Part shown: positions 32,357 through 41,570 of the stretch, in pieces
Layout of the letters: every line of letters starts with the position of its first letter
Numbering within the stretch: the stretch's first letter is position 1
Origin: an uncultured Hyphomicrobiales bacterium
GTDB taxonomy: Bacteria > Pseudomonadota > Alphaproteobacteria > Rhizobiales > Rhizobiaceae
Length of the DNA: 64,000 nucleotides
Assembly: GCA_943908365.1 (NCBI GenBank)
Contig: CALTTH010000008.1
Location: 1 to 64,000 of the forward strand
Reading direction: 5' to 3'
Notes under the pieces: model-generated
Seen by the model: the letters and a program-made list of their open reading frames with translations, nothing else
The model's database searches: none
What the model was told of the DNA's origin: nothing
Position numbers and translations under genes: made by a program

Positions 32357-33373
32357 TTAGGTGAGATAGGATATAAGCCGACGCTCGTCCGCTCTCAGCC
32401 CCGCTACGGGTTTTGTCGGCGTTTCCAAAACGGTCTCAAGCCGTTTGATTGCTTTCGGCTCGGTGGCAAGATCCAGTACGGATGGGTGGACATAGCTCTT
32501 GCGGCAGATGGCTGGCGTGTTGGAAAGCTCTTCTGCCGCTGCCTCGCAGATGCTTTTGATGGTCGGTGCGCTACCGCTCGCGAGGCGCTCTGCAGCGTGG
32601 CAGAAGCCAGCCAGCGTGCCACCCCAGGTGCGGAAGGTCTTGGCTGAAATGCCTTCCCCCGCCGTTTCGGACAGATAGCTGTTGAGCGCGCTGGAATCGA
32701 TGGGATGGACCATGTGGTTCTCATCCTGCCAAACGAAAAGCTGCTTGCCGGGCAAATCGGCGATCTCTTCCAGTATCTTTTGCAGCTTTGGGTGCCGGAG
32801 GCTGCGGCGCACCTTCTGCCCACCCTTGGCGATAAAACGGAGTTCAATCGTCTCGCCGAGCGACACATGGCGCTTCAGAAGCGTCGTTGCACCATAGGTG
32901 CCGTTGCTTTCGAGATATGTCTTGTTGCCGACGCGGAGGTAGGCGGCATCAAGAAGAAGAACCAACGCTGCAAGCGTCCTGTTCTGGCTGTTGATGTCCT
33001 TCTCGATATCGGAGAGCGCCCGGCGGCGAATGGCAGGCAATGCCTCGCCGAACGACTTCAACTGGAAGAACTTGGTTTCGCCGCGAAATGCGTGCCAGTC
33101 GACGTGATAGCGATACTGCTTTCGCCCTCTCGCATCGAAGCCGGTCGCCTGAAGATGACCCGAAGGCTCGATGCAGATCCAGACGCGTTGATAGGCCGGC
33201 GGGATGGCAAGTGACCGTATGCGTGTCATTTCGATCTTGTCGGAAAGCAGCGTTCCGTCGGGAAGCCGGTAGGAAAATCCCTTGCCGCGCCGCTCACGGG
33301 CGATGCCGGGTTCCTGGTCGCTGACATAGGTTAGGTCGATTTTCTTAAGGAGCCGGGCGGGGTGCTGGTTCAT
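32357..33373 (-). CDS. DNA topoisomerase IB
   Basis: A 338-residue eukaryotic-like type IB topoisomerase, which relaxes supercoils by nicking one strand through a 3'-phosphotyrosine. The N-terminal domain (DLTYVSDQEPGIARERRGKGFSYRLPDG) and catalytic core are complete: Arg in LRVGNKTY, the KGGQKVRRSL lysine/arginine region, TFRTWGGTLAGF with the active Arg, and the nucleophilic Tyr in CRKSYVHPSVL. The family is common in alphaproteobacteria as an accessory enzyme. ATG 33373 is chosen over an upstream TTG at 33403. It faces no partner gene. Confidence 0.92.
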   Translation of the reverse strand: MNQHPARLLKKIDLTYVSDQEPGIARERRGKGFSYRLPDGTLLSDKIEMTRIRSLAIPPAYQRVWICIEPSGHLQATGFDARGRKQYRYHVDWHAFRGETKFFQLKSFGEALPAIRRRALSDIEKDINSQNRTLAALVLLLDAAYLRVGNKTYLESNGTYGATTLLKRHVSLGETIELRFIAKGGQKVRRSLRHPKLQKILEEIADLPGKQLFVWQDENHMVHPIDSSALNSYLSETAGEGISAKTFRTWGGTLAGFCHAAERLASGSAPTIKSICEAAAEELSNTPAICRKSYVHPSVLDLATEPKAIKRLETVLETPTKPVAGLRADERRLISYLT

Positions 33374-33433
33374 GATCTTGGCGCTGCCTTCGAGTTTTCT
33401 CAAATAACTGCGCTGAACAGGTGTCCGTTCCAG

Positions 33434-33461
33434 AAAAAGGAGCGGGACTGGCCCGCTCCTT
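33434..33461 (-). terminator. Terminator of the sugar dehydrogenase gene
   Basis: On the minus strand AAGGAGCGGG and CCCGCTCCTT form a 10-bp perfect stem with a 5-base loop, followed by TTT (from AAA at 33434-33436). It lies 25 bp past the stop at 33486. Confidence 0.8.
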
Positions 33462-33485
33462 ACAATTTGATCAAGCCTCGGTGGA

Positions 33486-34709
33486 TCAGGCGTCCGGTGC
33501 CAGACGGATGATCTGTGATTTTCCGCCGCCGCGCTCTTCGGTCACAGCGTAGATTACGCCGTCCTTGCCGAGCTCGACATCGCGGATGCGCGCTTCCAGC
33601 GGCAGACGGCCTTCCGAAACCACCTTGTCTCCATCCATCTTCAGCACCACGAGACCCTGAGTGACCAGGCCGCCGATCACAAACGAGCCCTTCCACTCCG
33701 GAATGGCATCGCCATTATAGTAGACCATGCCGGAGGGGCCGACGACCGGATCCCAGTAATAGGTGGGCTGCTCCATGCCCTCCTTGGCGGTTGCGCCTTC
33801 GCCGACCTTGTCGCCGCTGTATTCGATGCCGTAAGTAATCACCGGCCAGCCATAGTTTAGTCCGGCCTTTGGAAGGTTCAACTCATCACCGCCCTTCGGA
33901 CCGTGTTCAACGGTCCACAGACGTCCCTCGGCATCGAGGGCTGCAGACTGGATGTTGCGATGGCCATAGCTCCAGATCTCCGGTAGGGCGTTTTCGCGAC
34001 CGACGAAAGGATTATCCTGGAGCGCCTTGCCGCTGGTGTCGATGCGGAACACCTTGCCGAGGCCGCTGGAAAGATCCTGGGCCTGAACGCGCGGCTCCTT
34101 GTCGGAGCGTTCGCCGACGGTGACATAAAGCTCGCCATTGTTGCCGAAGACGAGACGTGAGCCGAAGTGTTTGTCCCCGTCGTAGGTTGGCATCTGGCGG
34201 AAGATGACATTGGTGTTTTCAAGAACAGCGGCTCCGTCCTTTTCGACCAGCTTTGCCGAAGCAACTGACGTTCCGTTGCCGCCATCGCGTGGTTCGGAGA
34301 AAGAGAAGTAGATCATTCCGGACGTTTCGAAATCAGGCGCCAACGCAATGTCGAGAAGGCCACCCTGTCCGGCAGAGGCGACTTCAGGCACGCCTTCGAT
34401 CGCGGGTCCGGCCTTGCCGTCCTTGACGATGTGCATGGCACCTTCTTTCGCCAGGACCAGCATCCGGCCATCTGGCAAGAGAGCCATCGACCAGAGATGT
34501 GGGAGGTCATCGGCAACAACGGTCTTTTGCAGCGACGGCATTTTGTCCGGCTGTGGTGCGCGCGTCTGCCCTTCGAAAGCGGGCTTCTGGCTCGTCCCAT
34601 GCGGTGGCTTCGTTTCCACAGGGCTGGCAGATTGCGCCAAGGCGTAGCCGGGAACGGCAAGAGTGGCAGACAGAAGTGTGGTGGTCAGCAGGTTTCGAAC
34701 GCGCGGCAT
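33486..34709 (-). CDS. PQQ-dependent sugar dehydrogenase (aldose/soluble glucose dehydrogenase type)
   Basis: A 407-residue exported protein of the GSDH/YliI six-bladed propeller family, which oxidises aldoses with PQQ in the periplasm. The signal peptide ends near GYALAQS (about residue 27). Blade motifs include LPHLWSMALLPDGRMLVLAKEG, GHRNIQSAALDAEGRLWTVEHGPKGGDELN (catalytic His and PQQ/calcium contacts) and GLNYGWPVITYG. ATG 34709 has AAGGGAG 6 bases upstream; a reading from 34748 would add 13 residues before the signal peptide. Whether the host makes PQQ cannot be seen here. Confidence 0.9.
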   Translation of the reverse strand: MPRVRNLLTTTLLSATLAVPGYALAQSASPVETKPPHGTSQKPAFEGQTRAPQPDKMPSLQKTVVADDLPHLWSMALLPDGRMLVLAKEGAMHIVKDGKAGPAIEGVPEVASAGQGGLLDIALAPDFETSGMIYFSFSEPRDGGNGTSVASAKLVEKDGAAVLENTNVIFRQMPTYDGDKHFGSRLVFGNNGELYVTVGERSDKEPRVQAQDLSSGLGKVFRIDTSGKALQDNPFVGRENALPEIWSYGHRNIQSAALDAEGRLWTVEHGPKGGDELNLPKAGLNYGWPVITYGIEYSGDKVGEGATAKEGMEQPTYYWDPVVGPSGMVYYNGDAIPEWKGSFVIGGLVTQGLVVLKMDGDKVVSEGRLPLEARIRDVELGKDGVIYAVTEERGGGKSQIIRLAPDA

Positions 34710-34892
34710 GGAACTCCCTTCCGGTTTAATTAGGCCGACCGGGAACATTTCGGCGCTTTTTAAGTTGCATCAACGCCCGTCAAGAAAACTTGATCGGCGC
34801 GTGTAAACTCGTATGCAATTTCTCGTCCACACGATTTACTCTGGAACGTTCTTCCGCGAGCGGCGTTTAGCTGCGTCGGTTAGGAGGGCATT

Positions 34893-35078
34893 ATGCAAAG
34901 ATTGGACAAGGACGAGCTTGACACTACCGAGGTCAAGCCAATTTTGAGCGTGATGGAGTTTTGCCGTCGCTATCGACTGGATGAGACCGAAGAGAAGCGC
35001 CTTCGCAAACTTTTCGGTGATTTTGCTTCGCGTCATGAGCTTTTGATGAACGCGCAGCGCAAGCCGGTGTTCCGTTAA
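34893..35078 (+). CDS. Small conserved hypothetical protein
   Basis: A 61-residue charged protein. It has no signal peptide or membrane segment; the middle (FCRRYRLDETEEKRLRKLFGDFASRHELLM) should form two amphipathic helices. A very good ribosome site, AGGAGGG, precedes the ATG, supporting a real gene. It ends overlapping the convergent methyltransferase stop by four bases (TTAA at 35075-35078 serves both). I do not recognise a family. Confidence 0.7.
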   Translation: MQRLDKDELDTTEVKPILSVMEFCRRYRLDETEEKRLRKLFGDFASRHELLMNAQRKPVFR

Positions 35079-35704
35079 TCGTTGGACACTTCAGCTCTGA
35101 ACACCATGAACACGTCGTAGCGCGTGTTCTTTCCGCAAATCTGATGGGAGGGCTTTTTAAGCCCCTCCATGGGCGCCGCCCGAAGCGGCCATTTGAGGAC
35201 CACTCTTTTGGTCGCGGACTGCAAAGCCGCTTCCATCAGTTCTAGCTGGTCCGGGTCTGAACCCACCACATCGCGCAGCACCCGCATTTCTTTTTTCACC
35301 AGCGCGCTGTTGTGGCGGGGCGGGTGCATAGGATCGACCACCACCACGTCAGGCGACAGGGTCTTCAGCAATTCTCTGGAGTCCCCGTGGAGAAGCGTCA
35401 TTCTGGAGGCGATCTCTTCATATATGCTGCCTGCGGCGAGCGCTCTGGCAATCCCATCTTGCAGATGGGCATGCATTTCCGGCGACCGCTCGATCAGCGT
35501 GACATGCGCGCCAAGCGAGGCAAGCAGAAACGCATCGCGGCCGAGACCCGCCGTTGCGTCGACGATTGTGGGCGTGCGGCCTTTGGTGAAACCGGCAGCC
35601 TTTGGCAATGCCTGTCCCCGTCCTTCACCCGAGCGCAACCGGTGACCGACAGCTCCGCCGACGAAATCAACGACAAATTCCTGACTTTCATCTTTCCTTG
35701 CCAT
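35075..35704 (-). CDS. rsmJ: RsmJ-like class I SAM-dependent methyltransferase
   Basis: A 209-residue protein like RsmJ, which methylates G1516 N2 in 16S rRNA. The SAM site is VDATAGLGRDAFLLASLG, followed by the acidic tip LIERSPEMHAHLQDG, and the catalytic motif VVVDPMHPPRHN corresponds to the DPMYP/DPPYP motif of N2-guanine enzymes. It is about 40 residues shorter than the E. coli enzyme at the N-terminus, which seems usual in alphaproteobacteria. It follows the pseudouridine synthase gene by 8 bp, so both RNA modification genes are probably cotranscribed. Confidence 0.85.
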   Translation of the reverse strand: MARKDESQEFVVDFVGGAVGHRLRSGEGRGQALPKAAGFTKGRTPTIVDATAGLGRDAFLLASLGAHVTLIERSPEMHAHLQDGIARALAAGSIYEEIASRMTLLHGDSRELLKTLSPDVVVVDPMHPPRHNSALVKKEMRVLRDVVGSDPDQLELMEAALQSATKRVVLKWPLRAAPMEGLKKPSHQICGKNTRYDVFMVFRAEVSND

Positions 35705-35712
35705 GGCTCGTC

Positions 35713-36381
35713 TCAGAAGGGCGCGGGGATGCGAAAGGTCACATCGTGACCGTCCGGATGGTGGAAGCTCAGTTCTTCGGCGTGTAGGAGAAGCCGCTCC
35801 GACGCGGCGAGGGCCTGGTAGCTGGCGTAGAATTCATCGCCAAGAATAGGATGACCAAGCGCCTTCAGATGCACCCGCAGCTGATGCGTGCGACCGGTCA
35901 GAGGACGCAGTTCCAGACGTGTCGCGGGCAGCGGCAGACGTTCCAGAACACGCCACTGTGTCTGTGACGGACGTCCATGATCCGGGTCTACTCGATGCCG
36001 CGGCTTGTTGTCCGGGTCGATCCCCAGCGGAAGATCGATGTCGCCACTTTCGCCCGTCACCTCGCCCCAGACGATCGCCTGGTAGATTTTTCTCGTCGTC
36101 CGGCTTTCGAACTGGCTCGCGATGGCAGCATGGGCCTTTTTGTTCAACGACATCAGGACGATGCCGGAGGTATCCTTGTCGAGCCGGTTAATCATCAGGG
36201 CAGAGGGAAACTGTTTTTGAACGCGGGTCGCGAGGCTGTCAGCAAGTGCCGGATCTCGCCCTGGTACCGACAGCAGACCGCTTGGCTTGTCCAGCACCAG
36301 CAGGCTCTCATCCCGGTGAATGATCGAGATATAGGGCTCCAGCGGTGGATTATAGATCGGGTTGTGCAATTGGCCAGACAT
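35713..36381 (-). CDS. RluA-family pseudouridine synthase
   Basis: A 222-residue RNA pseudouridine synthase. The catalytic Asp is in INRLDKDTSGIVLMSLNKKAHA; the N-terminal DESLLVLDKPSGLLSVPG and C-terminal LTGRTHQLRVHLKALGHPILGD are typical of RluA. No S4 domain is present, which fits RluA itself, acting on 23S rRNA and possibly tRNA. ATG 36381 has GAGG 6 bases upstream; a longer start adds four residues. It is followed 8 bp later by the rsmJ-like gene. Confidence 0.9.
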   Translation of the reverse strand: MSGQLHNPIYNPPLEPYISIIHRDESLLVLDKPSGLLSVPGRDPALADSLATRVQKQFPSALMINRLDKDTSGIVLMSLNKKAHAAIASQFESRTTRKIYQAIVWGEVTGESGDIDLPLGIDPDNKPRHRVDPDHGRPSQTQWRVLERLPLPATRLELRPLTGRTHQLRVHLKALGHPILGDEFYASYQALAASERLLLHAEELSFHHPDGHDVTFRIPAPF

Positions 36382-36432
36382 GCGAAGCCTCATAGCATGA
36401 TTTGCGCCACACGCCAGTGCGGCGAGGGATGC

Positions 36433-37020
36433 CTATTCCGGCAGCGGCAGAAGGACACGCCCACTGGTGATGTCCTGGATCATGCGCGCAACGCGTTGCG
36501 CCTCGCTTGAAGGTATACTGACGCTGAGGTCTGCCCCCAAGCCCGTGAATGTCTCGGCCTCGATGACAAGATGCTCAACGGATAGAAGGCGGGATTTGAC
36601 CAGCGCGAGGTCGGAAAAACCGCAGGTCAAAGTCAGTTGATAGGCGGGAATGATGGCAGTCTTCTCGGCACTCCTAAGACAGGACGCCGCCGTTCCGCCA
36701 TAGGCGCGCATAAGGCCGCCACTGCCCAGCAGAATTCCGCCGAACCAGCGTGTGACGACGACCGCGATGCTGTCGAGTTCATTCCCGTCGATCGCCTGGA
36801 GGATTGGTTTGCCCGCTGTTCCTGACGGTTCGCCATCATCGTTGAAACGGTAACTTTGTCCAACGCGCCATCCCCAGCAATTGTGGTTGGCCGCCGGGTC
36901 CGAATGGTCGGCGATGAAGCGTCTTGCGGCTTCCTCGTTGGCAACAGGACCTGCCGTCGCGATAAAGCGACTCTTCTTGATGTCCTGTTCGAAAGTTTCC
37001 GTCCGGATAAGCGTGAACAT
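36433..37020 (-). CDS. IMPACT/YigZ family protein
   Basis: A 195-residue protein of the YigZ/IMPACT family. The N-terminal UPF0029 domain is clear: KSRFIATAGPVANEEAARRFIADHSDP, then NHNCWGWRVG, DDGEPSGTAGKPIL and VVVTRWFGGILLGSGGLMRAYGG. A smaller C-terminal domain follows. Its bacterial role is not settled; links to translation or stress are reported for eukaryotic IMPACT. ATG 37020 has GAGGCG upstream. It ends 51 bp before the RluA-type gene and may be cotranscribed with it. Confidence 0.9.
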   Translation of the reverse strand: MFTLIRTETFEQDIKKSRFIATAGPVANEEAARRFIADHSDPAANHNCWGWRVGQSYRFNDDGEPSGTAGKPILQAIDGNELDSIAVVVTRWFGGILLGSGGLMRAYGGTAASCLRSAEKTAIIPAYQLTLTCGFSDLALVKSRLLSVEHLVIEAETFTGLGADLSVSIPSSEAQRVARMIQDITSGRVLLPLPE

Positions 37021-37200
37021 GACGCCTCAATAGCGCATATACGCGTTGCGGCAAACGCTCGAAAGCATGTGGCAATCTTTGAGATTTACCCCTCTCGCTT
37101 CCGTTCTTTGTCTTGTCGCATGTCGTTCTTGCAAAATCGCTGCACAGGTTTGCGCGACATGCTTTAAGAAAGCCGAGCGGGCAAAGGATAGCAGTTGGCA

Positions 37201-38412
37201 ATGCAAAGAAAAAAGATCGCGATCATCGGTGGAGGCCCGGCAGGTCTGATGGCTGCAGAGGAACTATCCAGATCGGACGTGGACGTCACTGTTTACGAAG
37301 CGATGCCGACTGTCGCACGCAAATTTCTGATGGCCGGAAAGTCCGGCCTCAACATCACCCATGGCGAGGATTACGCCCGCTTCACCACGCGCTTCGGCGC
37401 TTCAGAAGCCCGCCTCAAAAGCGCGCTGGACGCGTTTACACCGCAGATGCTGCGCGATTGGGCGGAGGGGCTGGGCCAGGAGACTTTTGTTGGCACCTCT
37501 GGCCGCGTCTTTCCGAAGGCGATGAAAGGCTCGCCTTTGTTGCGGGCGTGGCTCAGCCGCCTCACAGAACGGGGCGTTGCGGTCATAGTGCGCCACCGCT
37601 GGGTTGGGCTGCGTGACGGTGCACTTCTTTTCGATACGCCGGATGGGCAAATCGAAATCAAGCCGGATGCTGTTTTGCTTGCGCTCGGGGGCGCAAGCTG
37701 GCCGAGGCTTGGCTCGACGGGTGAGTGGGTGCAGGGCCTGCGGGAAGCAGGCGTGGACATTGCAGATTTTCAGCCGGCCAATTGCGGATTCGACGTCGCC
37801 TGGAGCGAGCATTTTAGCGCGCGCTTTGCTGGCGAGCCCCTCAAATCCGTCGTCACCTGGTCCGATGCGGGTCGCTTCGAAGGAGAGTTCGTCATCACCC
37901 GGCATGGGGTGGAGGGTGCCCTGATCTATGCGCACGCGGCCGCTTTGCGAGACAGTCTGCGAGAAGGTCGTCGGACCGTCCTCACGATCGATCTGGCCCC
38001 CGGTCGCTCCGAGGAGCGCATCGCGCGAGATCTGGCGCGGGCATCCAGCAAGGACAGTTTTTCGAACAGGCTTCGTAAAAGCGTCGGGCTTTCTCCCGTC
38101 AAGGTGGCCCTGTTACGCGAATGCGCATCACCACAGGAGATGTCCGCCAGCGAGCTTGCTCGGTTGATCAAGGGGGTTTCGCTTGTTGTTTCTGCACCTC
38201 GTCCAATCGCCGAGGCGATATCCAGTGCTGGTGGGATTCGCTGGGAGGGTATCGATCAGAACTATATGCTGAAATCCTTGCCGGGATTCTTCGTCGCAGG
38301 CGAGATGCTGGATTGGGAGGCGACCACCGGGGGCTACCTCCTAACAGCCTGTTTTGCCACAGGAAAGGCGGCAGCCAGAGGTCTGCTGAACCGGCTGACA
38401 AGCCTCAGTTAG
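37201..38412 (+). CDS. TIGR03862/HI0933-family flavoprotein
   Basis: A 403-residue FAD-binding protein of the HI0933/YhiN group. The Rossmann site is IAIIGGGPAGLMAAEELS, followed by MAGKSGLNITH and the C-terminal FAD segment PGFFVAGEMLDWEATTGGYLLTACFATGKAAA, all conserved in the family. The reaction is not established; these proteins are thought to be oxidoreductases. ATG 37201 is two codons after a possible TTG. It is divergent from the IMPACT gene and stands alone. Confidence 0.88.
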   Translation: MQRKKIAIIGGGPAGLMAAEELSRSDVDVTVYEAMPTVARKFLMAGKSGLNITHGEDYARFTTRFGASEARLKSALDAFTPQMLRDWAEGLGQETFVGTSGRVFPKAMKGSPLLRAWLSRLTERGVAVIVRHRWVGLRDGALLFDTPDGQIEIKPDAVLLALGGASWPRLGSTGEWVQGLREAGVDIADFQPANCGFDVAWSEHFSARFAGEPLKSVVTWSDAGRFEGEFVITRHGVEGALIYAHAAALRDSLREGRRTVLTIDLAPGRSEERIARDLARASSKDSFSNRLRKSVGLSPVKVALLRECASPQEMSASELARLIKGVSLVVSAPRPIAEAISSAGGIRWEGIDQNYMLKSLPGFFVAGEMLDWEATTGGYLLTACFATGKAAARGLLNRLTSLS

Positions 38413-38552
38413 TTACATGATCGTCATACCTCTTGCATCGCACATCAAAAAGAGCTTGATAAGTCCATTCAAATGGATAAGCGAAAGCCTTCTTCCATTT
38501 CCTGTATTCAAGACTTGGCGTGGCAAGTCGAAGTTCTTGTTGGTGAATTAGC

Positions 38553-41504
38553 ATGACTGATATGGGTGCTTTTGCGAGTTGGCCTGTCGGCGGCGGAGAG
38601 GCGGGTGCCTTGGTCCGCGCTTTTGACTGGTCGAAGACGTCGCTCGGGCCGATTGCCGAATGGCCGCAGATCCTTCGCCTGAAGGTGAACTCGGTGGTCA
38701 ATTCACCCATCCCCCAGGTTTTGATGTGGGGGCCGGATCATGTGATGATCTATAATGACGGCTACATCGAAATTGCCGGAAACTATCATCCGAGCGCGCT
38801 CGGCGGCACGGTCAACGGCATTTGGCCGGAAATCTGGGACTGGAACGAAAAGATCCTGGAGGCAGGTTTTCGCGGAGAGGTGCAGTCCTTTCGCGACCAG
38901 AAAATGGTCCTTAACCGCAAGGGCACGCCGGAGGAGGTGGTCTTCGATCTCTTCTACACGCCGATCTACAACGACTTGGGCATCGTCGAAGGCGTCTTGT
39001 GCACTGTTTTGGAAAACACCGAGAAGGTGAAAACTGTCCAGGAACTGGCCGCCAGTCGCGAAGAGCTTAGTCGTCTTACCTCTGCCTTGCCGATCCTCGT
39101 CGGTTTCATCGACCTCAACTATACCTATCGCTTTGCCAATCAGGGCTATCTCGACTGGTTCGGCTGGGCGCCAGAAGACGTGCTTGGCAAACGCGTCGTG
39201 GACGTCGTGGGTGAGGCATTCTTCAACGAGCGCAAGCCATTCATTCAGCGCTCCATGGCAGGCGAGCACATTGTCTCCGACACCAGTATACAGCGTCCCG
39301 ATGGCAGGCGGCATGCGGCTGAAATTCGATATGTGCCGAGACGCGACCACAGGGGCGAGGTGGACGGCTGTTACATCCTGATCATCGATATCGAGACGAG
39401 GAAGCAGGCCGAGCGCGAAATCCTTCTTAGCAACAGTCGGTTCAAGGCTGCTGTCGAAGCCGTCCACGGTGTTCTCTGGACGAACAGCCCCGAAGGCCGG
39501 ATGAGCGGCGAACAGCCAGCCTGGTCCCAACTGACCGGTCAAAGCTACGACGAGTATCAAGGCTTCGGTTGGGCAGAGGCTGTTCATCCTGGAGATCGTG
39601 AAGGATCGATCGACAGCTGGAACCGCGCCGTCGCAGCCAAGGCGACTTATGTCTGGGAGCATCGCGTCCGCCGGCGCGATGGCGTCTATCGCACCTTTGC
39701 CATTCGCGGCGTGCCGATCATCGATGCGCAAGGCGAGATCACCGAGTGGGTTGGCGTTCATACCGATATAACCGAGCAGCGCAGCGCCGAGGTGGCGCTG
39801 AAGGAGCATGCCGCCAGTCTTGAGCGCGAAATCCGCCACCGTATTCGCGCCGAAGACCAGCTTCGTCAGCTGAACGAAGGGCTTGAGGCACGGGTCGAGA
39901 AGGAAATTGCCGAGCGTCGTCAGACGGAACTTGCGTTGCAGCAGGCGCAGAAGATGGAAGCGATCGGCCAGCTGACCGGCGGCGTGGCGCATGATTTCAA
40001 CAACCTGCTCCAGGTCATTGCCGGAAATCTCCAGCTTCTTGCCAAGGACGTGGCCGGCAATGAAAGAGCCGAACGCCGCGTCGGTAATGCGCTTGCTGGC
40101 GTCAGCCGCGGTGCGAAGCTCGCAAGCCAGCTTCTGGCCTTCGGTCGTCGTCAGGCGCTCGAGCCGCGCGTCATCAACGTCGGTCGCTTCGTCGCCGGGA
40201 TGGACGATCTTTTGAGACGCTCGCTAGGCGAGGCCGTCGAGGTCGAGGTCATCACCGCTGGCGGCCTGTGGAATACCTATGCCGATCCGACGCAGGTCGA
40301 GAATGCGCTTCTGAACCTTGCGATCAACGCGCGAGATGCGATGGAAGGAACGGGCAAGCTGACGATCGAAGTTGGCAATGCCTCGCTCGATATGGACTAT
40401 GCGCGCAACCATGCAGAGGTGGAGCCTGGTCAATATGTCATGCTCGCGGTCACCGATACCGGCTCCGGCATGAAACCGGAAATCCTCGACCGCGTCTTCG
40501 AACCCTTCTTCTCTACCAAGCCGGAAGGCAAAGGCACCGGCCTTGGCCTCTCGATGGTCTATGGGTTCGTCAAGCAGTCGGGCGGCCATGTGAAGATCTA
40601 TTCGGAGCTGGGGCAGGGCACGACGGTACGCATCTATCTGCCGCGCTCCATGGCGGACGAAGACAGAGAGATTGTCGTTCACAACGGGCCTGTCGTCGGC
40701 GGCTCGGAAACAGTGCTTGTCGTGGAGGATGATGACGAGGTCCGCGGCACTGTCGTCGAGATGCTGACCGATCTCGGCTACCGGGTTCTGACGGCGCGCG
40801 ACGCGCAGGCCGGCCTGACGGTTGCCGAAAGCGGCGTGCCGATCGACGTCATCTTTACCGATGTCGTCATGCCTGGGCCGTTGAAGAGCAGCGAGATGGC
40901 GCGCCGCATCAAGGAGCGCATGCCGCATCTCGCCATCCTCTTTACCTCCGGTTACACGGAAAACTCCATCGTCCACGGCGGCAAGCTCGATGCGGGTGTC
41001 GAACTTCTTTCAAAGCCCTATACGCGCGAAGCACTGGCACGCCGGTTGCGCCACGTGATTGCCAACCAGAAACAGAGAGCCGAATCCGCCCGTGACCGCG
41101 CCCCTGATCAGGCGGTCGTGAGCGAGCCGACTGCGAAGGTCGAGGCGAAGGACGCGTTGCGTGTCCTGCTGGTCGAGGATGACGACCTGATCCGCATGAA
41201 CACCACGGACATTCTGACCGAAGTCGGCCATGCGGTGGTCGAAGCCGTGAATGCAACGCAGGCTCTCGACCTGCTGGATCGGGAGGAGATCGACATTCTG
41301 GTCACCGATCTCGGTCTGCCGGATATGGGCGGTGCGGAGCTTGCCGTGTTGGTGAAGCAGCGCAAGCCGGACATTGCCGTGGTCTTCGCCACGGGCGACA
41401 ATTTCCTGCCAAAGAATGCGCCAGCGGGTGCCGTCCTGCTTTGCAAGCCATATAATGAAAACGATGTGCGCTATGCCATCGGTCAGGCGATGAGCAATTC
41501 CTGA
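38553..41504 (+). CDS. Hybrid PAS sensor histidine kinase with two receiver domains
   Basis: A 983-residue cytoplasmic kinase; no membrane helix is evident. In order: a PAS-like domain (about 15-155), two further PAS domains (about 170-290 and 295-415), a coiled coil (420-475), the HisKA motif VAHDFNNLLQVIAGN with the phosphorylated His near 485, an ATPase domain (GTGLGLSMVYGFVKQSGG), a first receiver (about 725-840, Asp in IFTDVVMPG) and a second receiver (about 870-983, Asp in ILVTDLGLPDMGG). The first PAS sequence resembles blue-light or redox PAS kinases of soil bacteria but no flavin Cys motif is seen. There is no output domain, so it should pass phosphate to another regulator. No partner is next to it. 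Confidence 0.92.
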   Translation: MTDMGAFASWPVGGGEAGALVRAFDWSKTSLGPIAEWPQILRLKVNSVVNSPIPQVLMWGPDHVMIYNDGYIEIAGNYHPSALGGTVNGIWPEIWDWNEKILEAGFRGEVQSFRDQKMVLNRKGTPEEVVFDLFYTPIYNDLGIVEGVLCTVLENTEKVKTVQELAASREELSRLTSALPILVGFIDLNYTYRFANQGYLDWFGWAPEDVLGKRVVDVVGEAFFNERKPFIQRSMAGEHIVSDTSIQRPDGRRHAAEIRYVPRRDHRGEVDGCYILIIDIETRKQAEREILLSNSRFKAAVEAVHGVLWTNSPEGRMSGEQPAWSQLTGQSYDEYQGFGWAEAVHPGDREGSIDSWNRAVAAKATYVWEHRVRRRDGVYRTFAIRGVPIIDAQGEITEWVGVHTDITEQRSAEVALKEHAASLEREIRHRIRAEDQLRQLNEGLEARVEKEIAERRQTELALQQAQKMEAIGQLTGGVAHDFNNLLQVIAGNLQLLAKDVAGNERAERRVGNALAGVSRGAKLASQLLAFGRRQALEPRVINVGRFVAGMDDLLRRSLGEAVEVEVITAGGLWNTYADPTQVENALLNLAINARDAMEGTGKLTIEVGNASLDMDYARNHAEVEPGQYVMLAVTDTGSGMKPEILDRVFEPFFSTKPEGKGTGLGLSMVYGFVKQSGGHVKIYSELGQGTTVRIYLPRSMADEDREIVVHNGPVVGGSETVLVVEDDDEVRGTVVEMLTDLGYRVLTARDAQAGLTVAESGVPIDVIFTDVVMPGPLKSSEMARRIKERMPHLAILFTSGYTENSIVHGGKLDAGVELLSKPYTREALARRLRHVIANQKQRAESARDRAPDQAVVSEPTAKVEAKDALRVLLVEDDDLIRMNTTDILTEVGHAVVEAVNATQALDLLDREEIDILVTDLGLPDMGGAELAVLVKQRKPDIAVVFATGDNFLPKNAPAGAVLLCKPYNENDVRYAIGQAMSNS

Positions 41505-41570
41505 TCCGTCATGAGCGCGTGTCGCGGTCTTTCAGATTGCGCCACGCTTCAAGCCGATGCCTTGCCTGCG

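Noticed and set aside
38703..39992. A 429-codon minus-strand frame opposite the hybrid kinase
   Set aside because: No domain, and the kinase's PAS and HisKA motifs are continuous on the other strand.
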